A program made the position numbers and the translations under genes. Shown here piece by piece: positions 27,401-36,137 of a stretch of 64,000 bases of DNA. How positions within the stretch are numbered: the first letter of the stretch is position 1; every line of letters starts with the position of its first letter. Location: positions 124,001 to 188,000 of the forward strand of contig NZ_SORO01000003.1 in NCBI RefSeq assembly GCF_004368965.1, given 5' to 3'. Below the pieces are notes generated by a model, which was given only the letters and a program-made list of their open reading frames with translations, was not told the DNA's origin and searched no databases. This stretch comes from Leptospira meyeri. Its GTDB lineage: Bacteria > Spirochaetota > Leptospiria > Leptospirales > Leptospiraceae.

Positions 27401-27985
27401 TCAATCTAAAAACGAATGAATCTGAGTTTCCGTAATCATTTTTCCTATTTTTAAATCGTGATTCTCTGCAAGAAATGGGACGGGAAAAAGTTTAGAAAAA
27501 CTAAGTCCTACTGTTTTCTTTTGTAGAGATTCTGAATTTAAAATGCGATCATAATACCCACCACCTCGTCCCAAACGGTATCCTTTTTCATTGAATCCAA
27601 GGGCAGGTACAAGAATCAAATCGGCTTCCTCTACGGAGATCTCCTCATCTCCTATTGGCTCAAAAAGTCCCAATTCATTTTTTTCAAAGGAAAACGGACG
27701 AAGGAATCGAAGTTTTTTTTCTGCATTCATCCGAGGGAAATACCATTTGGCAGAATGTCTGGCTTCGATAAATCCAGTTGGCCTCGGAAGAGGACTAGAT
27801 TCAATAATGGGAAGTACATCCACTTCATACCGAAGGTCTGGTGCGTATGTGATGATTTTTGATTTGCCTTGCAAAAGTGGGTACAATCGCTTTAAGATGG
27901 CAGCTTCATGGTCTTCCCGTTCGGGAAGATTCGGAAGGTTTTTTTTTAGAATGTTCCTAGCATCTTCTTTGGAAATTGGATTCAA
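27401..27985 (-). CDS. 5-formyltetrahydrofolate cyclo-ligase
   Basis: 194 residues. Converts 5-formyl-THF to 5,10-methenyl-THF with ATP. The family signature LVPALGFNEKGYRLGRGGGYYDR is nearly complete (about residues 124-146), and an N-terminal basic region with SKEDARNILKK fits the nucleotide site. It overlaps the zapA stop by four bases. Linkage of this gene with zapA is also known from E. coli (ygfA next to zapA), where 6S RNA lies between them; here there is no room for it. Confidence 0.92.
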   Translation of the reverse strand: MNPISKEDARNILKKNLPNLPEREDHEAAILKRLYPLLQGKSKIITYAPDLRYEVDVLPIIESSPLPRPTGFIEARHSAKWYFPRMNAEKKLRFLRPFSFEKNELGLFEPIGDEEISVEEADLILVPALGFNEKGYRLGRGGGYYDRILNSESLQKKTVGLSFSKLFPVPFLAENHDLKIGKMITETQIHSFLD

Positions 27986-28299
27986 AAATGATCCCCAATG
28001 ATCCCCTCTTCTAATAGAGAAATGATCTTCTTTGTTCGTTCTTCTAGTTCGGGATTTTCTTTTGCCTTGGCAGAGACATCTCTCATTTGAAATAATTCAT
28101 CCGCTAAGTTGAGTGCACAAAGTACTGCTAATTTTGTTTTGGAAGCCGCAGGCAAAGCCTTGGATAAATCGTTTAAACGAGATTCTACGTAATCAGCCAC
28201 CTCAGATATATATCCCGAGGAGGCCTCACCTACAATGGTATAAGTTTCACCAAAGATTTGTTTGGTTATTTTCTGTGACTTTGGGGCAGACTCTGCCAT
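27982..28299 (-). CDS. zapA: Cell division protein ZapA
   Basis: 105 residues. ZapA is an FtsZ-ring stabiliser. The N-terminal beta region ends in FGETYTIVGEASSGYISEVADYVESR and is followed by the long C-terminal helix with SKTKLAVLCALNLADELFQMR, a typical ZapA pattern. It lies five bases after the coiled-coil gene, a natural ZapB-type partner, and overlaps the cyclo-ligase gene. Confidence 0.9.
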   Translation of the reverse strand: MAESAPKSQKITKQIFGETYTIVGEASSGYISEVADYVESRLNDLSKALPAASKTKLAVLCALNLADELFQMRDVSAKAKENPELEERTKKIISLLEEGIIGDHF

Positions 28300-28304
28300 A
28301 AAAA

Positions 28305-28943
28305 TTATTTAGGATCGTCTTCGATAATTAAAAAATCATCGTCGTCGTCAGCATCAAATACGCTGATCGCTTCATCATCGTCGTCAATGATGATATCATC
28401 ATCTTCGTCGATTTCCACAGTAGGAACTTCTTCCTCTGATTCAACAACTAGCTCTTCTTTTTCAAAGGAAGCCGAGGCCGGAGGTTTTTCCAAAACATCT
28501 TCTGTTTGGAATTCTGATTCGTCTTCATCGAGCAAAATGATTTCGTCATCCTCATCTGTCACGAGACTTGGAATTGCCGCAGCCCCTGCTGCTGCCATAG
28601 GTTCGACAGGACTAGAATCTGTGTTTGGTTGTGATTTTGGAGCAGAACTTCCCGTTGTCGGAAGTCCATCTAATCGACTGAGGAGTTGGTGGACTTTGGA
28701 TTCTAAAAGTCCTTCTCGTTCGCGGAGTTGGTTTAACTCATCATTTGCGTCTTGGAGCTGAGTTCGCAACGCTTTTAGTTCGCGTTCCTTCTCCTCCATT
28801 GCGAGCTTCATTTGGTCGTTTTCCGCTCGGAGGGATTCGTTTTCTGTCTCCAGGCGTGCATTTTCCGTTCTCAGGTCTTGGATTAACTCCAAAGCCTTAA
28901 CAACTTTACTTTCTAGCTCTTCAATGGTTTCGATTTTTAACAT
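28305..28943 (-). CDS. Coiled-coil protein with acidic tail, ZapB-like
   Basis: 212 residues. Residues 1-95 are a continuous heptad coiled coil (IEELESKVVKALELIQDLRT, then repeated ETENESLRAENDQ-type units). The remainder is a very acidic, low-complexity tail with runs such as DEDDDIIIDDDDE. ZapB is a short coiled-coil partner of ZapA in gammaproteobacteria. Position directly upstream of zapA supports an equivalent role, but the acidic tail is absent in E. coli ZapB, so homology is uncertain. Confidence 0.75.
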   Translation of the reverse strand: MLKIETIEELESKVVKALELIQDLRTENARLETENESLRAENDQMKLAMEEKERELKALRTQLQDANDELNQLREREGLLESKVHQLLSRLDGLPTTGSSAPKSQPNTDSSPVEPMAAAGAAAIPSLVTDEDDEIILLDEDESEFQTEDVLEKPPASASFEKEELVVESEEEVPTVEIDEDDDIIIDDDDEAISVFDADDDDDFLIIEDDPK

Positions 28944-28956
28944 GATAACAATCCGA

Positions 28957-28987
28957 TGGAATAGAATAGCCGAGCCATTCTATTCCA
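28957..28987 (-). terminator. Inverted repeat between rplT and the ZapB-like gene
   Basis: An 11-bp perfect stem (TGGAATAGAAT and its complement) surrounds a 9-base loop, 13 bases beyond the rplT stop. It lacks a strong T run, so termination of the infC-rpmI-rplT transcript may be partial or factor-assisted. It lies only 13 bases before the ZapB-like gene, whose promoter must sit within or near it. Confidence 0.55.
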
Positions 28988-29000
28988 ATCAAGCACTAAT

Positions 29001-29354
29001 TTATTTAGCGACTTTGGTTTTTTCTACGATGGCGTTGAATACTTCTTTGTGATTGTAAGCAAGGTCAGCCAAAGTTTTACGATCTAAGTTGATTCCGTGT
29101 GTTTTGAGTGCATGGATGAATTTTGAATAAGACATTCCATTTTCTCTTACTGCGGCATTAATTCTCGTAATCCAAAGTTTACGGAATTCGGACTTTTTCT
29201 TTCTACGGTCACGGTATGCCCATTGACCCGCCTTCATCACTGCAGATTTTGCAGTTCTGAAAAGTTTAGAACGTCCGCCTCTAAAACCTTTTGCTTTAGC
29301 GAGAACTTTTTTTCTACGATTCTTATGGATGGTTCCGTTGACTGCGCGTGGCAT
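29001..29354 (-). CDS. rplT: 50S ribosomal protein L20
   Basis: 117 residues, normal length. The basic N-terminal extension ([20 protein letters not shown]) and the globular part ([19 protein letters not shown]) are typical. It binds 23S rRNA early in assembly and represses its own operon in several bacteria. It lies three bases after rpmI. Confidence 0.97.
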   Translation of the reverse strand: MPRAVNGTIHKNRRKKVLAKAKGFRGGRSKLFRTAKSAVMKAGQWAYRDRRKKKSEFRKLWITRINAAVRENGMSYSKFIHALKTHGINLDRKTLADLAYNHKEVFNAIVEKTKVAK

Positions 29355-29357
29355 CGT

Positions 29358-29558
29358 TTAACCTCCGTAAGGTAGAAGTTTTTCTACACGGTTGTAATCT
29401 GTTTCATGGATGAGGTGCATTCCACGGCTTTGGTGTTTCATCTTAGGAGATTTTTTCTCTAAGATATGTCGTCGGAACGCACAACCACGTTTGATTTTAC
29501 CAGATTTGGTAAACTTAAAACGTTTGGCTGCTGCCCTGTTTGTTTTTAGTTTATACAT
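29358..29558 (-). CDS. rpmI: 50S ribosomal protein L35
   Basis: 66 residues from ATG 29558 ([17 protein letters not shown]), the normal L35 length. An AAAGGA site lies about nine bases before this ATG. A longer reading from 29585 would overlap infC and is not needed. It sits between infC and rplT in the canonical order. Confidence 0.95.
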   Translation of the reverse strand: MYKLKTNRAAAKRFKFTKSGKIKRGCAFRRHILEKKSPKMKHQSRGMHLIHETDYNRVEKLLPYGG

Positions 29559-29565
29559 AGTTTTT

Positions 29566-30129
29566 TTATCCTTTAGCTTTCTCACTAATTGGGTTCATCA
29601 CGACAACTATCGTCTTTCCGTCGTGTACCGGCATTTTTTCGGGAGAGGCATGCTCTTTTAGGTCCTCGACAAACCGGTTAACAATATTCATTCCAATTTC
29701 AGAGTGAACCATCTCTCTTCCTCGGAATCGAAGAGTCACTTTTACTTTATCACCCTTTTGCAAGAATTCTAAAGCATGACGCTTCTTAATCTCGAAGTCA
29801 TGGTTATCAATCCGCGGGCGGATTTTAATTTCTTTCACCGTGACAACGTGTTGTTTCTTTTTCGCTTCTTTCGTTTTTTTAAGAAGTTCGAATTTGTATT
29901 TTCCAAAATCGATCAACTTACAGACGTGAACATCTTGGTCTCCTGAGACTTCCACCAAATCAAGGTTAGCTTCCTTAGCTCTTCTCAGAGCTTCTTCCAG
30001 AGTAACGATGTCAGACCCTTCGTCGGAGACGAGTCGGATCGATGCTACATTGGTAATTTGTTCGTTAATTCTGATGTGGGCGAATTTATCTTGGTTTGGG
30101 TTCCCTCTAGGGTTGGGCCGTTTCTGCAT
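29566..30129 (-). CDS. infC: Translation initiation factor IF-3
   Basis: 187 residues. The N-domain has [19 protein letters not shown] and the C-domain contains [18 protein letters not shown] and [12 protein letters not shown]. It blocks 50S joining and proofreads the start codon. The gene begins with ATG and GGAG four to five bases upstream, not with the AUU or other rare codon used for autoregulation in E. coli. A hairpin overlaps that ribosome site. Confidence 0.97.
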   Translation of the reverse strand: MQKRPNPRGNPNQDKFAHIRINEQITNVASIRLVSDEGSDIVTLEEALRRAKEANLDLVEVSGDQDVHVCKLIDFGKYKFELLKKTKEAKKKQHVVTVKEIKIRPRIDNHDFEIKKRHALEFLQKGDKVKVTLRFRGREMVHSEIGMNIVNRFVEDLKEHASPEKMPVHDGKTIVVVMNPISEKAKG

Positions 30130-30136
30130 TCAGTCT

Positions 30137-30165
30137 CCGAAATTTCTTTCAATTTCCAATTTCGG
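30137..30165 (-). promoter_or_regulatory. Hairpin overlapping the infC ribosome binding site
   Basis: CCGAAATT and AATTTCGG form a perfect 8-bp stem with a 13-base loop in the infC leader. In the mRNA, the 3' arm ends in the CGG that begins the CGGAGA Shine-Dalgarno region, so folding would partly hide it. This could be a translational control site for the IF3/L35/L20 operon; its effector is unknown. Confidence 0.45.
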
Positions 30166-30219
30166 CGTAAAATCCAGGCGAGCAAGTACATTTCTTTACA
30201 AATTGCTAGGTAGGCGGGG

Positions 30220-31137
30220 TTAAAGAGATCCGGAAGGTCCTTCCCAAACAACAAGCTCTAAGTACAACGAGTCAGAATCTAAGATTTCCGGCAAAATGGG
30301 AACCAGAGAGACTAAATCTCCATGATTTCCCATTCCCATACAAGAACCACCATGGCAAAGTTGGCCCTCTCCGTTGTATACGGCGTATTGGATCAAATGG
30401 TCGAAGGCATTGGTATTTTGTCTGGGAGATTTCGACTGCACTAAGGCAAGATAAGTCAATCCTTCACTTTCTCGTCGTTCCAGTCGGATGCGAAGGCGGT
30501 TTTCTTTGGTGAGAGGCTCTGTGGCCAAAAGGAGATCCCCTTTTCCGGGATTCCATTTTTGGAAACTATAGGATCCGACCAATCCCCCCTCTCGTTTCCA
30601 TTCATATTTGATTTCTGGTTTCGGTTTTTGTTTGGATAAAACCATTGCCTCTTGGGGACTGGGATCTTCCCAACCATAAGAAGTGATTCCTACAGAAACA
30701 CTAGCAATTTCAGAAATAGGAAAAGGGAAACGACTCCAAAGCCCAGGGACATCATAACTTTCCCAAGGTTGGATGATATGTTCGCAAGTTTGGCTAGACA
30801 ACAGTCGGTTTCTATCATCATAGAAAGCGGCAACCACATAAAGAACTACAGGCGAATCACCTAGGTTTTGTCCCCCGGTGATGACAATACTTGGACAATC
30901 AAATTTAAGGTCCCGACCCAGCCCATCTACAAACTGCATAGGACTTACTTTCCAACCCACAGTCAAACCTTCCGCAAAGGGAAGAAGTTGCATGGGAATG
31001 GCATCAAACGCATCACGCGCGTCATACGGTGGATGGATAGGAAGATCCAGGTAGTATGCGACCGGATCAATTTGTTTGGTTAAGATCAGGTTTTGGGACA
31101 CTGAAGGGAGCGTAACTCTCCCCCAAGTGTTAGTCAA
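30220..31137 (-). CDS. Conserved-looking hypothetical protein between thrS and infC
   Basis: 305 residues with no signal peptide, membrane helix or motif that I recognise. It is rich in beta-strand-like segments (FDCPSIVITGGQNLGDSPVV, then ISEIASVSVGITSYGWEDP) and ends with Leu/Glu-rich strands. The start is a TTG at 31137. It sits 13 bases after thrS and about 90 bases before infC, inside an otherwise classic thrS-infC-rpmI-rplT block, so it is probably co-transcribed. Function unknown. Confidence 0.72.
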   Translation of the reverse strand: MTNTWGRVTLPSVSQNLILTKQIDPVAYYLDLPIHPPYDARDAFDAIPMQLLPFAEGLTVGWKVSPMQFVDGLGRDLKFDCPSIVITGGQNLGDSPVVLYVVAAFYDDRNRLLSSQTCEHIIQPWESYDVPGLWSRFPFPISEIASVSVGITSYGWEDPSPQEAMVLSKQKPKPEIKYEWKREGGLVGSYSFQKWNPGKGDLLLATEPLTKENRLRIRLERRESEGLTYLALVQSKSPRQNTNAFDHLIQYAVYNGEGQLCHGGSCMGMGNHGDLVSLVPILPEILDSDSLYLELVVWEGPSGSL

Positions 31138-31150
31138 GAAATTTCTTTAT

Positions 31151-33064
31151 TTAGAGGTCGCCCTTTAAAAGAGAAAGGAATCCATCACGCGAAACGGTTT
31201 CTGTTTTCTCTTCTCCCATCTTTCGGAAGGAGATAGAACCTGATTCTTTTTCTTTATCACCTAAAATCAAAGTGTAACTACTTCTTTTTAGGATGGAATC
31301 CCTAATTTTACTTCCGATCTTTTCATTGCGAAGGTCCATCTCAACTCGGAAACCTTGCATGACCAAATCTTGATATACTTCTTTTGCATAATCAATATGA
31401 ACTTCTGCCACAGTTAAGACACGAATTTGTGTCGGATTTAACCAAAGTGGAAATTTTCCTTCGAAGTGTTCAATGAGGATTCCAATGAACCGTTCGAGTG
31501 ATCCATAGATGGCTCTATGAATCATAACAGGTGCATGTTTTTTTCCATCAGAGGCAGTGAAATCGAGTTCAAATCGACTTGGCATAGAGAAGTCAATTTG
31601 AACGGTTCCACATTGCCAAAGTCTTCCAAGAGAATCTTTGATATTGAATTCGATTTTAGGACCGTAAAAAGCTCCGTCCCCTTCTTTGATTCCGTATTCG
31701 ATTCCTTTTTTTCTCAATGCATCGTGTAACGCTTGTGTGGCGAGATTCCAATCTTCATCACTTCCTTGTGACTTCTCAGGCCTAGTTGCAATAAAAGTTT
31801 TGAATTCAGTAAATCCAAATTTTTTATACACATCAAAAGTAAAATCGATAATGTCTTCAACTTCTGATTCTACCTTCTCTAACGGGGCATAAATATGCGC
31901 ATCATCTTGAGTGAAAGCGCGCACACGGAAAAGTCCATGGAGAACTCCCGACATTTCATGACGATGTACATTTCCAAGTTCCATAAACCGAAGAGGAAGT
32001 TCTCTATACGAGTGCATATGGTACTTGTAAATCAAACAACAACCCGGACAGTTCATGGGTTTCACTGCAAATTCACTTTCATCGATGTCAGTGAAGTACA
32101 TGTTTTCCTTAAAATTGTCCCAGTGACCTGACTTTTTCCAAAGAGAAGAATTTAAGATGGCAGGAGTTTTGATTTCCTGATACCCGCGTCTGAAACATTC
32201 TTCCCGAATGTAGGAAGCAAGAGTGTTCCAAAGGACAGTGCCTTTTGGATGCCAAAAAGGAAATCCTGGAGCTTCGTCTTGGAAACTAAAAAGATCTAAT
32301 TCTTTTCCCAGTTTTCTATGATCCCTCTTTTTAGCCTCTTCAATAAGAAAGATATACTCGTCTAACTGCTTTTTGGTGGGGAAGGAAACACCATAAATAC
32401 GAGTGAGTTGTTTGTTTTTGGAATCCCCTTTCCAATAGGCACCGGAAATCGCAGTGAGTTTGAAGGCTTTTAGTTGGCCAGTGCGGGCTACGTGTGGACC
32501 ACGGCAAAGGTCATACCACTCCCCTTGCCCATATAACGAAACCGATGCGGAATCGAAACCTTGGATGAGTTCTACTTTATAAGGTTCGTTTTCTTTTTGG
32601 AATTTTTCAATGGCTTCTTCTTTGGAAAGTTCCCAACGTTTGACAACAAGGTCTTCTTTCACAATCTTTGCCATCTCGGCTTCGATTTTGGGAAGGTCTT
32701 CCGGAGTTAAAATGGTAGATCCAAAGTCGATATCATAAAAGAAAAAACCAGGACCATTTTCAATGACAGGACCGACAGTAAGACGAGCCTCTGCCCAGAG
32801 CCTTTGGACAGCCATACCGAGTAAGTGAGCCGAAGAATGGTGGAAAACTTCTTTTCCTTCTGTATCATCAAAAGTGAGAAACTTTACCGTGGTGTTCGTC
32901 GTAGGAATAAAGGAAAGGTCAACGGTGCGACCATCGGACAAAACAACGGCAAGAGCTTTCTCTTTCAAGAAAGGCAGTTGGGCTTGGATGAAATCAGAAA
33001 AGGATTTACCCGATTCTAGTTCCTTGGAACTTCCATCTGGTAGTGTGATTGTAAGTGCTGCCAT
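31151..33064 (-). CDS. thrS: Threonyl-tRNA synthetase
   Basis: 637 residues, full length. An N-terminal TGS domain ([18 protein letters not shown]) leads into the editing domain with [13 protein letters not shown]. The class II catalytic core carries the zinc-binding Cys in [13 protein letters not shown], motif 2 near [19 protein letters not shown], and a C-terminal anticodon-binding domain ([15 protein letters not shown]). It charges tRNA-Thr. No T-box or tRNA-like leader is visible in the 49 bases upstream. Confidence 0.97.
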   Translation of the reverse strand: MAALTITLPDGSSKELESGKSFSDFIQAQLPFLKEKALAVVLSDGRTVDLSFIPTTNTTVKFLTFDDTEGKEVFHHSSAHLLGMAVQRLWAEARLTVGPVIENGPGFFFYDIDFGSTILTPEDLPKIEAEMAKIVKEDLVVKRWELSKEEAIEKFQKENEPYKVELIQGFDSASVSLYGQGEWYDLCRGPHVARTGQLKAFKLTAISGAYWKGDSKNKQLTRIYGVSFPTKKQLDEYIFLIEEAKKRDHRKLGKELDLFSFQDEAPGFPFWHPKGTVLWNTLASYIREECFRRGYQEIKTPAILNSSLWKKSGHWDNFKENMYFTDIDESEFAVKPMNCPGCCLIYKYHMHSYRELPLRFMELGNVHRHEMSGVLHGLFRVRAFTQDDAHIYAPLEKVESEVEDIIDFTFDVYKKFGFTEFKTFIATRPEKSQGSDEDWNLATQALHDALRKKGIEYGIKEGDGAFYGPKIEFNIKDSLGRLWQCGTVQIDFSMPSRFELDFTASDGKKHAPVMIHRAIYGSLERFIGILIEHFEGKFPLWLNPTQIRVLTVAEVHIDYAKEVYQDLVMQGFRVEMDLRNEKIGSKIRDSILKRSSYTLILGDKEKESGSISFRKMGEEKTETVSRDGFLSLLKGDL

Positions 33065-33113
33065 AATTCTTTACCCAGGTTTTCGCACGCACATTCTCCC
33101 GAAAAGTAAAGTT

Positions 33114-33707
33114 TTACCAGAGTCTACCAGATTCCAGTGATTCTGTTATTTTCTTAAAACTATCCTCAATCGACTCCTTCCTTCCAAACCCACCAGCTTC
33201 TTCTAAAACAATAAATCCATGTAGGAGGGAACGTAAAATCCGAATCCTATGTACTGCCGTTTCGTCCAATCTCTGAAAGCGAAAAACTTCCATGCAGATT
33301 TCCAAAATCCGATCACCCAGAGGTTTTAGATCGGGATCAGACTCTGTCGATTCTATGGTCAAGGGGTACACATGGGGATGAGACTTCGCAAAACTTCTGT
33401 AAGTATTTAAGAAATCCGGAATTCGTTCGGATCCGCCACCCAATGCTTTGAGCTTCTGCAAAAGTCTGTCACCTAATATTTGCAAGGACCTTCTTTTTAT
33501 CTCCCTACGCACATCCTCTAGATCGCGGATGTGGTTATAAAGTGAGGGAGTCCGAATACCTAAATGATCTGCAAGTCCTGCAAGACGAAATTCAGAAAGA
33601 CCCTGGTCCATAACCAAGTTCCAGGCAGAGTCCAAAACAAATTCTCTTGTGATTTGTGTTTGACCTTTTTTTGGCCTACCCGGTTTGTGTTTTATTTTTT
33701 TTGCCAT
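33114..33707 (-). CDS. TetR-family transcriptional regulator
   Basis: 197 residues. A basic N-terminal arm (KKIKHKPGRPKKGQ) is followed by the TetR helix-turn-helix (LAGLADHLGIRTPSLYNHI), then an all-helical ligand-binding domain with the WHG-type segment IRILRSLLHGFIVLEEAGG. It overlaps the hydrolase gene by 16 bases and is co-transcribed behind it. The two palindromes in front of the hydrolase gene are its probable operator. Confidence 0.9.
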   Translation of the reverse strand: MAKKIKHKPGRPKKGQTQITREFVLDSAWNLVMDQGLSEFRLAGLADHLGIRTPSLYNHIRDLEDVRREIKRRSLQILGDRLLQKLKALGGGSERIPDFLNTYRSFAKSHPHVYPLTIESTESDPDLKPLGDRILEICMEVFRFQRLDETAVHRIRILRSLLHGFIVLEEAGGFGRKESIEDSFKKITESLESGRLW

Positions 33708-34582
33708 AACTGTTTTACATCCGCTGCAAACCGAGAAGGTTCTTCCACAAAAGGATAGTGGCCTACGTTTTCATAAATTTTTACAGATCCATCCAAAGTT
33801 TTGGATATCCATTCTGCTTCCTCTTCTGGAGAACCAAAATCAGGATCTTTCGAACCCATTAGCACAAGGACATTACCTGAGGCGAGAGGCAAAGCTACTT
33901 CACATTCTGTTTTGGGTGCAAATAACATAGATCTAACGGCTGCCATACGACCTTCTTCACTTAAATTCGCTTTTAATTTTTCTGATCTTTCCTTTAGATC
34001 TTTTGGAGGGTGAACCGGAAATAAAGACTCATAAAAAGAAACCCAGGCACTTGGTCCCCATGGTCCTCGAAAAGCAAGGTGGATCAGGGCTTTCATTCCT
34101 AGAGACATTGGCTCCTTATCACGGACAAATGGACCCGAAAGAGCCAAACCCAATACTCTAGTTTTTTCTTTCGAACGAACGTACACCGCCGATGCAGCGG
34201 TCATCGAATTCGCAATGATATAAACATTCCGTAAATCTTTCTCTCGAATGAACGCCAAAATATCTTCTGCCGTTTCTTTGGGTCCATAGGAAGAAAAACT
34301 GACATCCGACTCCCCTAGTCCTCGTAAATCAAAACGATAAACAGAATTATCTTTGGCAAGGAATCGAGCAAGTTCCGCATAACTTTCTTTCCTATCTCCT
34401 ATGCCCGGAAGTAAAATCAAATTTGATTTGCCCTTACCTTCTTGGGTATAGGCGACTCGACCTTCTTTTGTCTGAAAATAAAAAGTTTTTGCACTTAATT
34501 CAGGCGTTAGGTCTTTTCCCCAAAGAAAGTAGGGAAACAAAAATGGGAAAAAAAGGATTATTTTGTGGTAGTTCGTTTTCAT
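33692..34582 (-). CDS. Exported alpha/beta hydrolase
   Basis: 296 residues. The N-terminus (IILFFPFLFPYFLWG) is a signal peptide. The hydrolase fold shows LLPGIGDRKESYAELARFL, DLRGLGESDVS, a nucleophile elbow IIANSMTAASAVYV that departs from the usual G-x-S-x-G, acid residue in LMGSKDPDFGS, and His in NVGHYPFVEEP. The substrate is unknown. It is the first gene of the hydrolase-tetR pair; the paired operators end only two bases upstream of the start codon. Confidence 0.86.
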   Translation of the reverse strand: MKTNYHKIILFFPFLFPYFLWGKDLTPELSAKTFYFQTKEGRVAYTQEGKGKSNLILLPGIGDRKESYAELARFLAKDNSVYRFDLRGLGESDVSFSSYGPKETAEDILAFIREKDLRNVYIIANSMTAASAVYVRSKEKTRVLGLALSGPFVRDKEPMSLGMKALIHLAFRGPWGPSAWVSFYESLFPVHPPKDLKERSEKLKANLSEEGRMAAVRSMLFAPKTECEVALPLASGNVLVLMGSKDPDFGSPEEEAEWISKTLDGSVKIYENVGHYPFVEEPSRFAADVKQLWQKK

Positions 34583-34584
34583 AA

Positions 34585-34624
34585 AAACTAATAATATTAG
34601 TTTATTTAACTAATGCAATTAGTT
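34585..34624. promoter_or_regulatory. Tandem palindromic operators, probable TetR sites
   Basis: Two inverted repeats share the core ACTAAT/ATTAGT. The first is AAACTAATA-A-TATTAGTTT at 34585-34603 (9-bp arms, 1-base centre), the second AACTAAT-GCA-ATTAGTT at 34608-34624 (7-bp arms). Their centres are 22 bp apart, two helical turns, so two dimers could bind one face. They cover the expected promoter and leader of the hydrolase-tetR operon. Confidence 0.75.
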
Positions 34625-34738
34625 TTTATGAAATGTATTCTAAACGAAGATTTTTTTTCTAAAACGCGAGTGTTTTCCGACTTGCCCTTCCTTTTTGGTA
34701 ACTAGATGATTCAATTACCCGAAAAAGATTGGTGATCC

Positions 34739-36088
34739 ATGTCCATTGTTACCTTTGAAGACCAAAAAAATTCTCCTCTTGAGACCAATAAACCAGGGGC
34801 CACTATCCTAGAAACTGCCTTAAAATATGAATACCCTCTCTACCATCTTTGTGGAGGGAATGCCAAATGCACCACATGCCGGGTTTTTATTACCGAAGGC
34901 CTTTCCCATCTTAGTTCTCGAAACGAAAGGGAACAAACCCTCGCTGACCGAAAAGGTTGGCCTTCGGAGATCCGACTGGCATGCCAAACGGAAGTTTTTG
35001 GAGATGTCTCCTTACGCAGGATCATAAAAGATAATAAAGACTTAAAAACTGTCACTAGCGAATCCAAATCTTCAAAAACAGGAGAAGAGTGTTATGCGGT
35101 GATTCTTTTTCTTGATATCAAAGGATTTACAGCTTTTACCGAATCCAGTTTGCCATATGATGTCGTTTTTGTTCTCAACCGATTCTTTCAAGAGATGAGT
35201 GAACCGATCCTCAACAACGGAGGAGAAATTGATAAATTCATCGGGGATGGAATTTTAGCCTTTTTTCAAATAGGAAACAAGGATGAGGCCACAAAAAACG
35301 AAGAAAGTTTCAAAAAAGCGAAACAGGAAACCATTCATTCGGCAATCCGTGCTTGTCTTCGGATGTTTGATCAATTGAAAAAATTTAATTTAGAAATGAA
35401 AGATAGGTTTAATTTTACCTTTGACATTCGAATCGGATTACATGCTGGGAATGTCATTTATGGAGACATCGGCCACTCCGAGTATAAAAGCCAAACTGTA
35501 CTTGGAGATACTGTGAATGTAGCAAGTCGTCTAGAAGCATTAAACAAAAAAACAAATACAAATTTTATAGTTTCAGATGAAATTTATCACTTAATTGGTC
35601 CTTCTCTTTCTGTGAATAAAAAGATTATCACAAAACTTCGAGGTAAGTCAGAAAAAATGACAGCCTATTCAGTTCTTGGTTTTAAAGTTTCGGATTCTAT
35701 CCTCCGCATTCAAAAATCTTTTGATCATGTTTTAGAACACAATCCACATTGGATAGAAGACTATACAGAAAAATTAAAAAGTTTTGTGGAAGAAAATCTA
35801 CATCACAATTTAAGCTCAGAAGAATTTCCAGTTCACTCCTCTGAGTTTTTAACGGTCATCGAGTCTATTATTGAAAAATTAGGAAATCGAAATTCCTTAA
35901 AAAAAGAAATATCAAAACTAACAACCATTTATGAGTCGATTGGTATTCCCAAAAAAGAATTTCCAAAACTAGTACCAATCCTTATCTCCTCTATACGTGA
36001 AAATCTTCCTTCAGAATGGAATTCCGATTTAGAATCAATCTGGAATCAAGTCACAATGGACCTCACTATAGAAACTATTGAATCATAA
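34739..36088 (+). CDS. [2Fe-2S] ferredoxin - class III adenylyl cyclase - globin-like fusion
   Basis: 449 residues in three parts. Residues 1-97 are an adrenodoxin-type ferredoxin with Cys38, Cys44, Cys47 and Cys82 (C-x5-C-x2-C-x34-C). Residues 118-310 form a class III cyclase with metal Asp126 and Asp170, Lys166, and Asp257/Asn260/Arg264 in VLGDTVNVASR, all consistent with active ATP use. Residues 320-445 fit the globin E-H helix pattern (ESIGIPKKEFPKLVPILIS, then LPSEWNSDLESIWNQV), but Tyr398 stands where the haem-binding F8 His is expected. Redox- or gas-controlled cAMP synthesis is inferred. Confidence 0.85.
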   Translation: MSIVTFEDQKNSPLETNKPGATILETALKYEYPLYHLCGGNAKCTTCRVFITEGLSHLSSRNEREQTLADRKGWPSEIRLACQTEVFGDVSLRRIIKDNKDLKTVTSESKSSKTGEECYAVILFLDIKGFTAFTESSLPYDVVFVLNRFFQEMSEPILNNGGEIDKFIGDGILAFFQIGNKDEATKNEESFKKAKQETIHSAIRACLRMFDQLKKFNLEMKDRFNFTFDIRIGLHAGNVIYGDIGHSEYKSQTVLGDTVNVASRLEALNKKTNTNFIVSDEIYHLIGPSLSVNKKIITKLRGKSEKMTAYSVLGFKVSDSILRIQKSFDHVLEHNPHWIEDYTEKLKSFVEENLHHNLSSEEFPVHSSEFLTVIESIIEKLGNRNSLKKEISKLTTIYESIGIPKKEFPKLVPILISSIRENLPSEWNSDLESIWNQVTMDLTIETIES

Positions 36089-36137
36089 AAACCTCCTTGC
36101 ATTTGATTAAAAACTCTGTTTTGATAAGAGTTAAGAA

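Noticed and set aside
28387..28761. Serine-rich plus-strand ORF opposite the ZapB-like gene
   Set aside because: The poly-Ser pattern is the complement of Asp/Glu-rich codons on the true coding strand.
33065..33113. T-box or tRNA-like leader before thrS
   Set aside because: Only 49 bases separate thrS from tetR and no specifier loop or antiterminator structure was seen.
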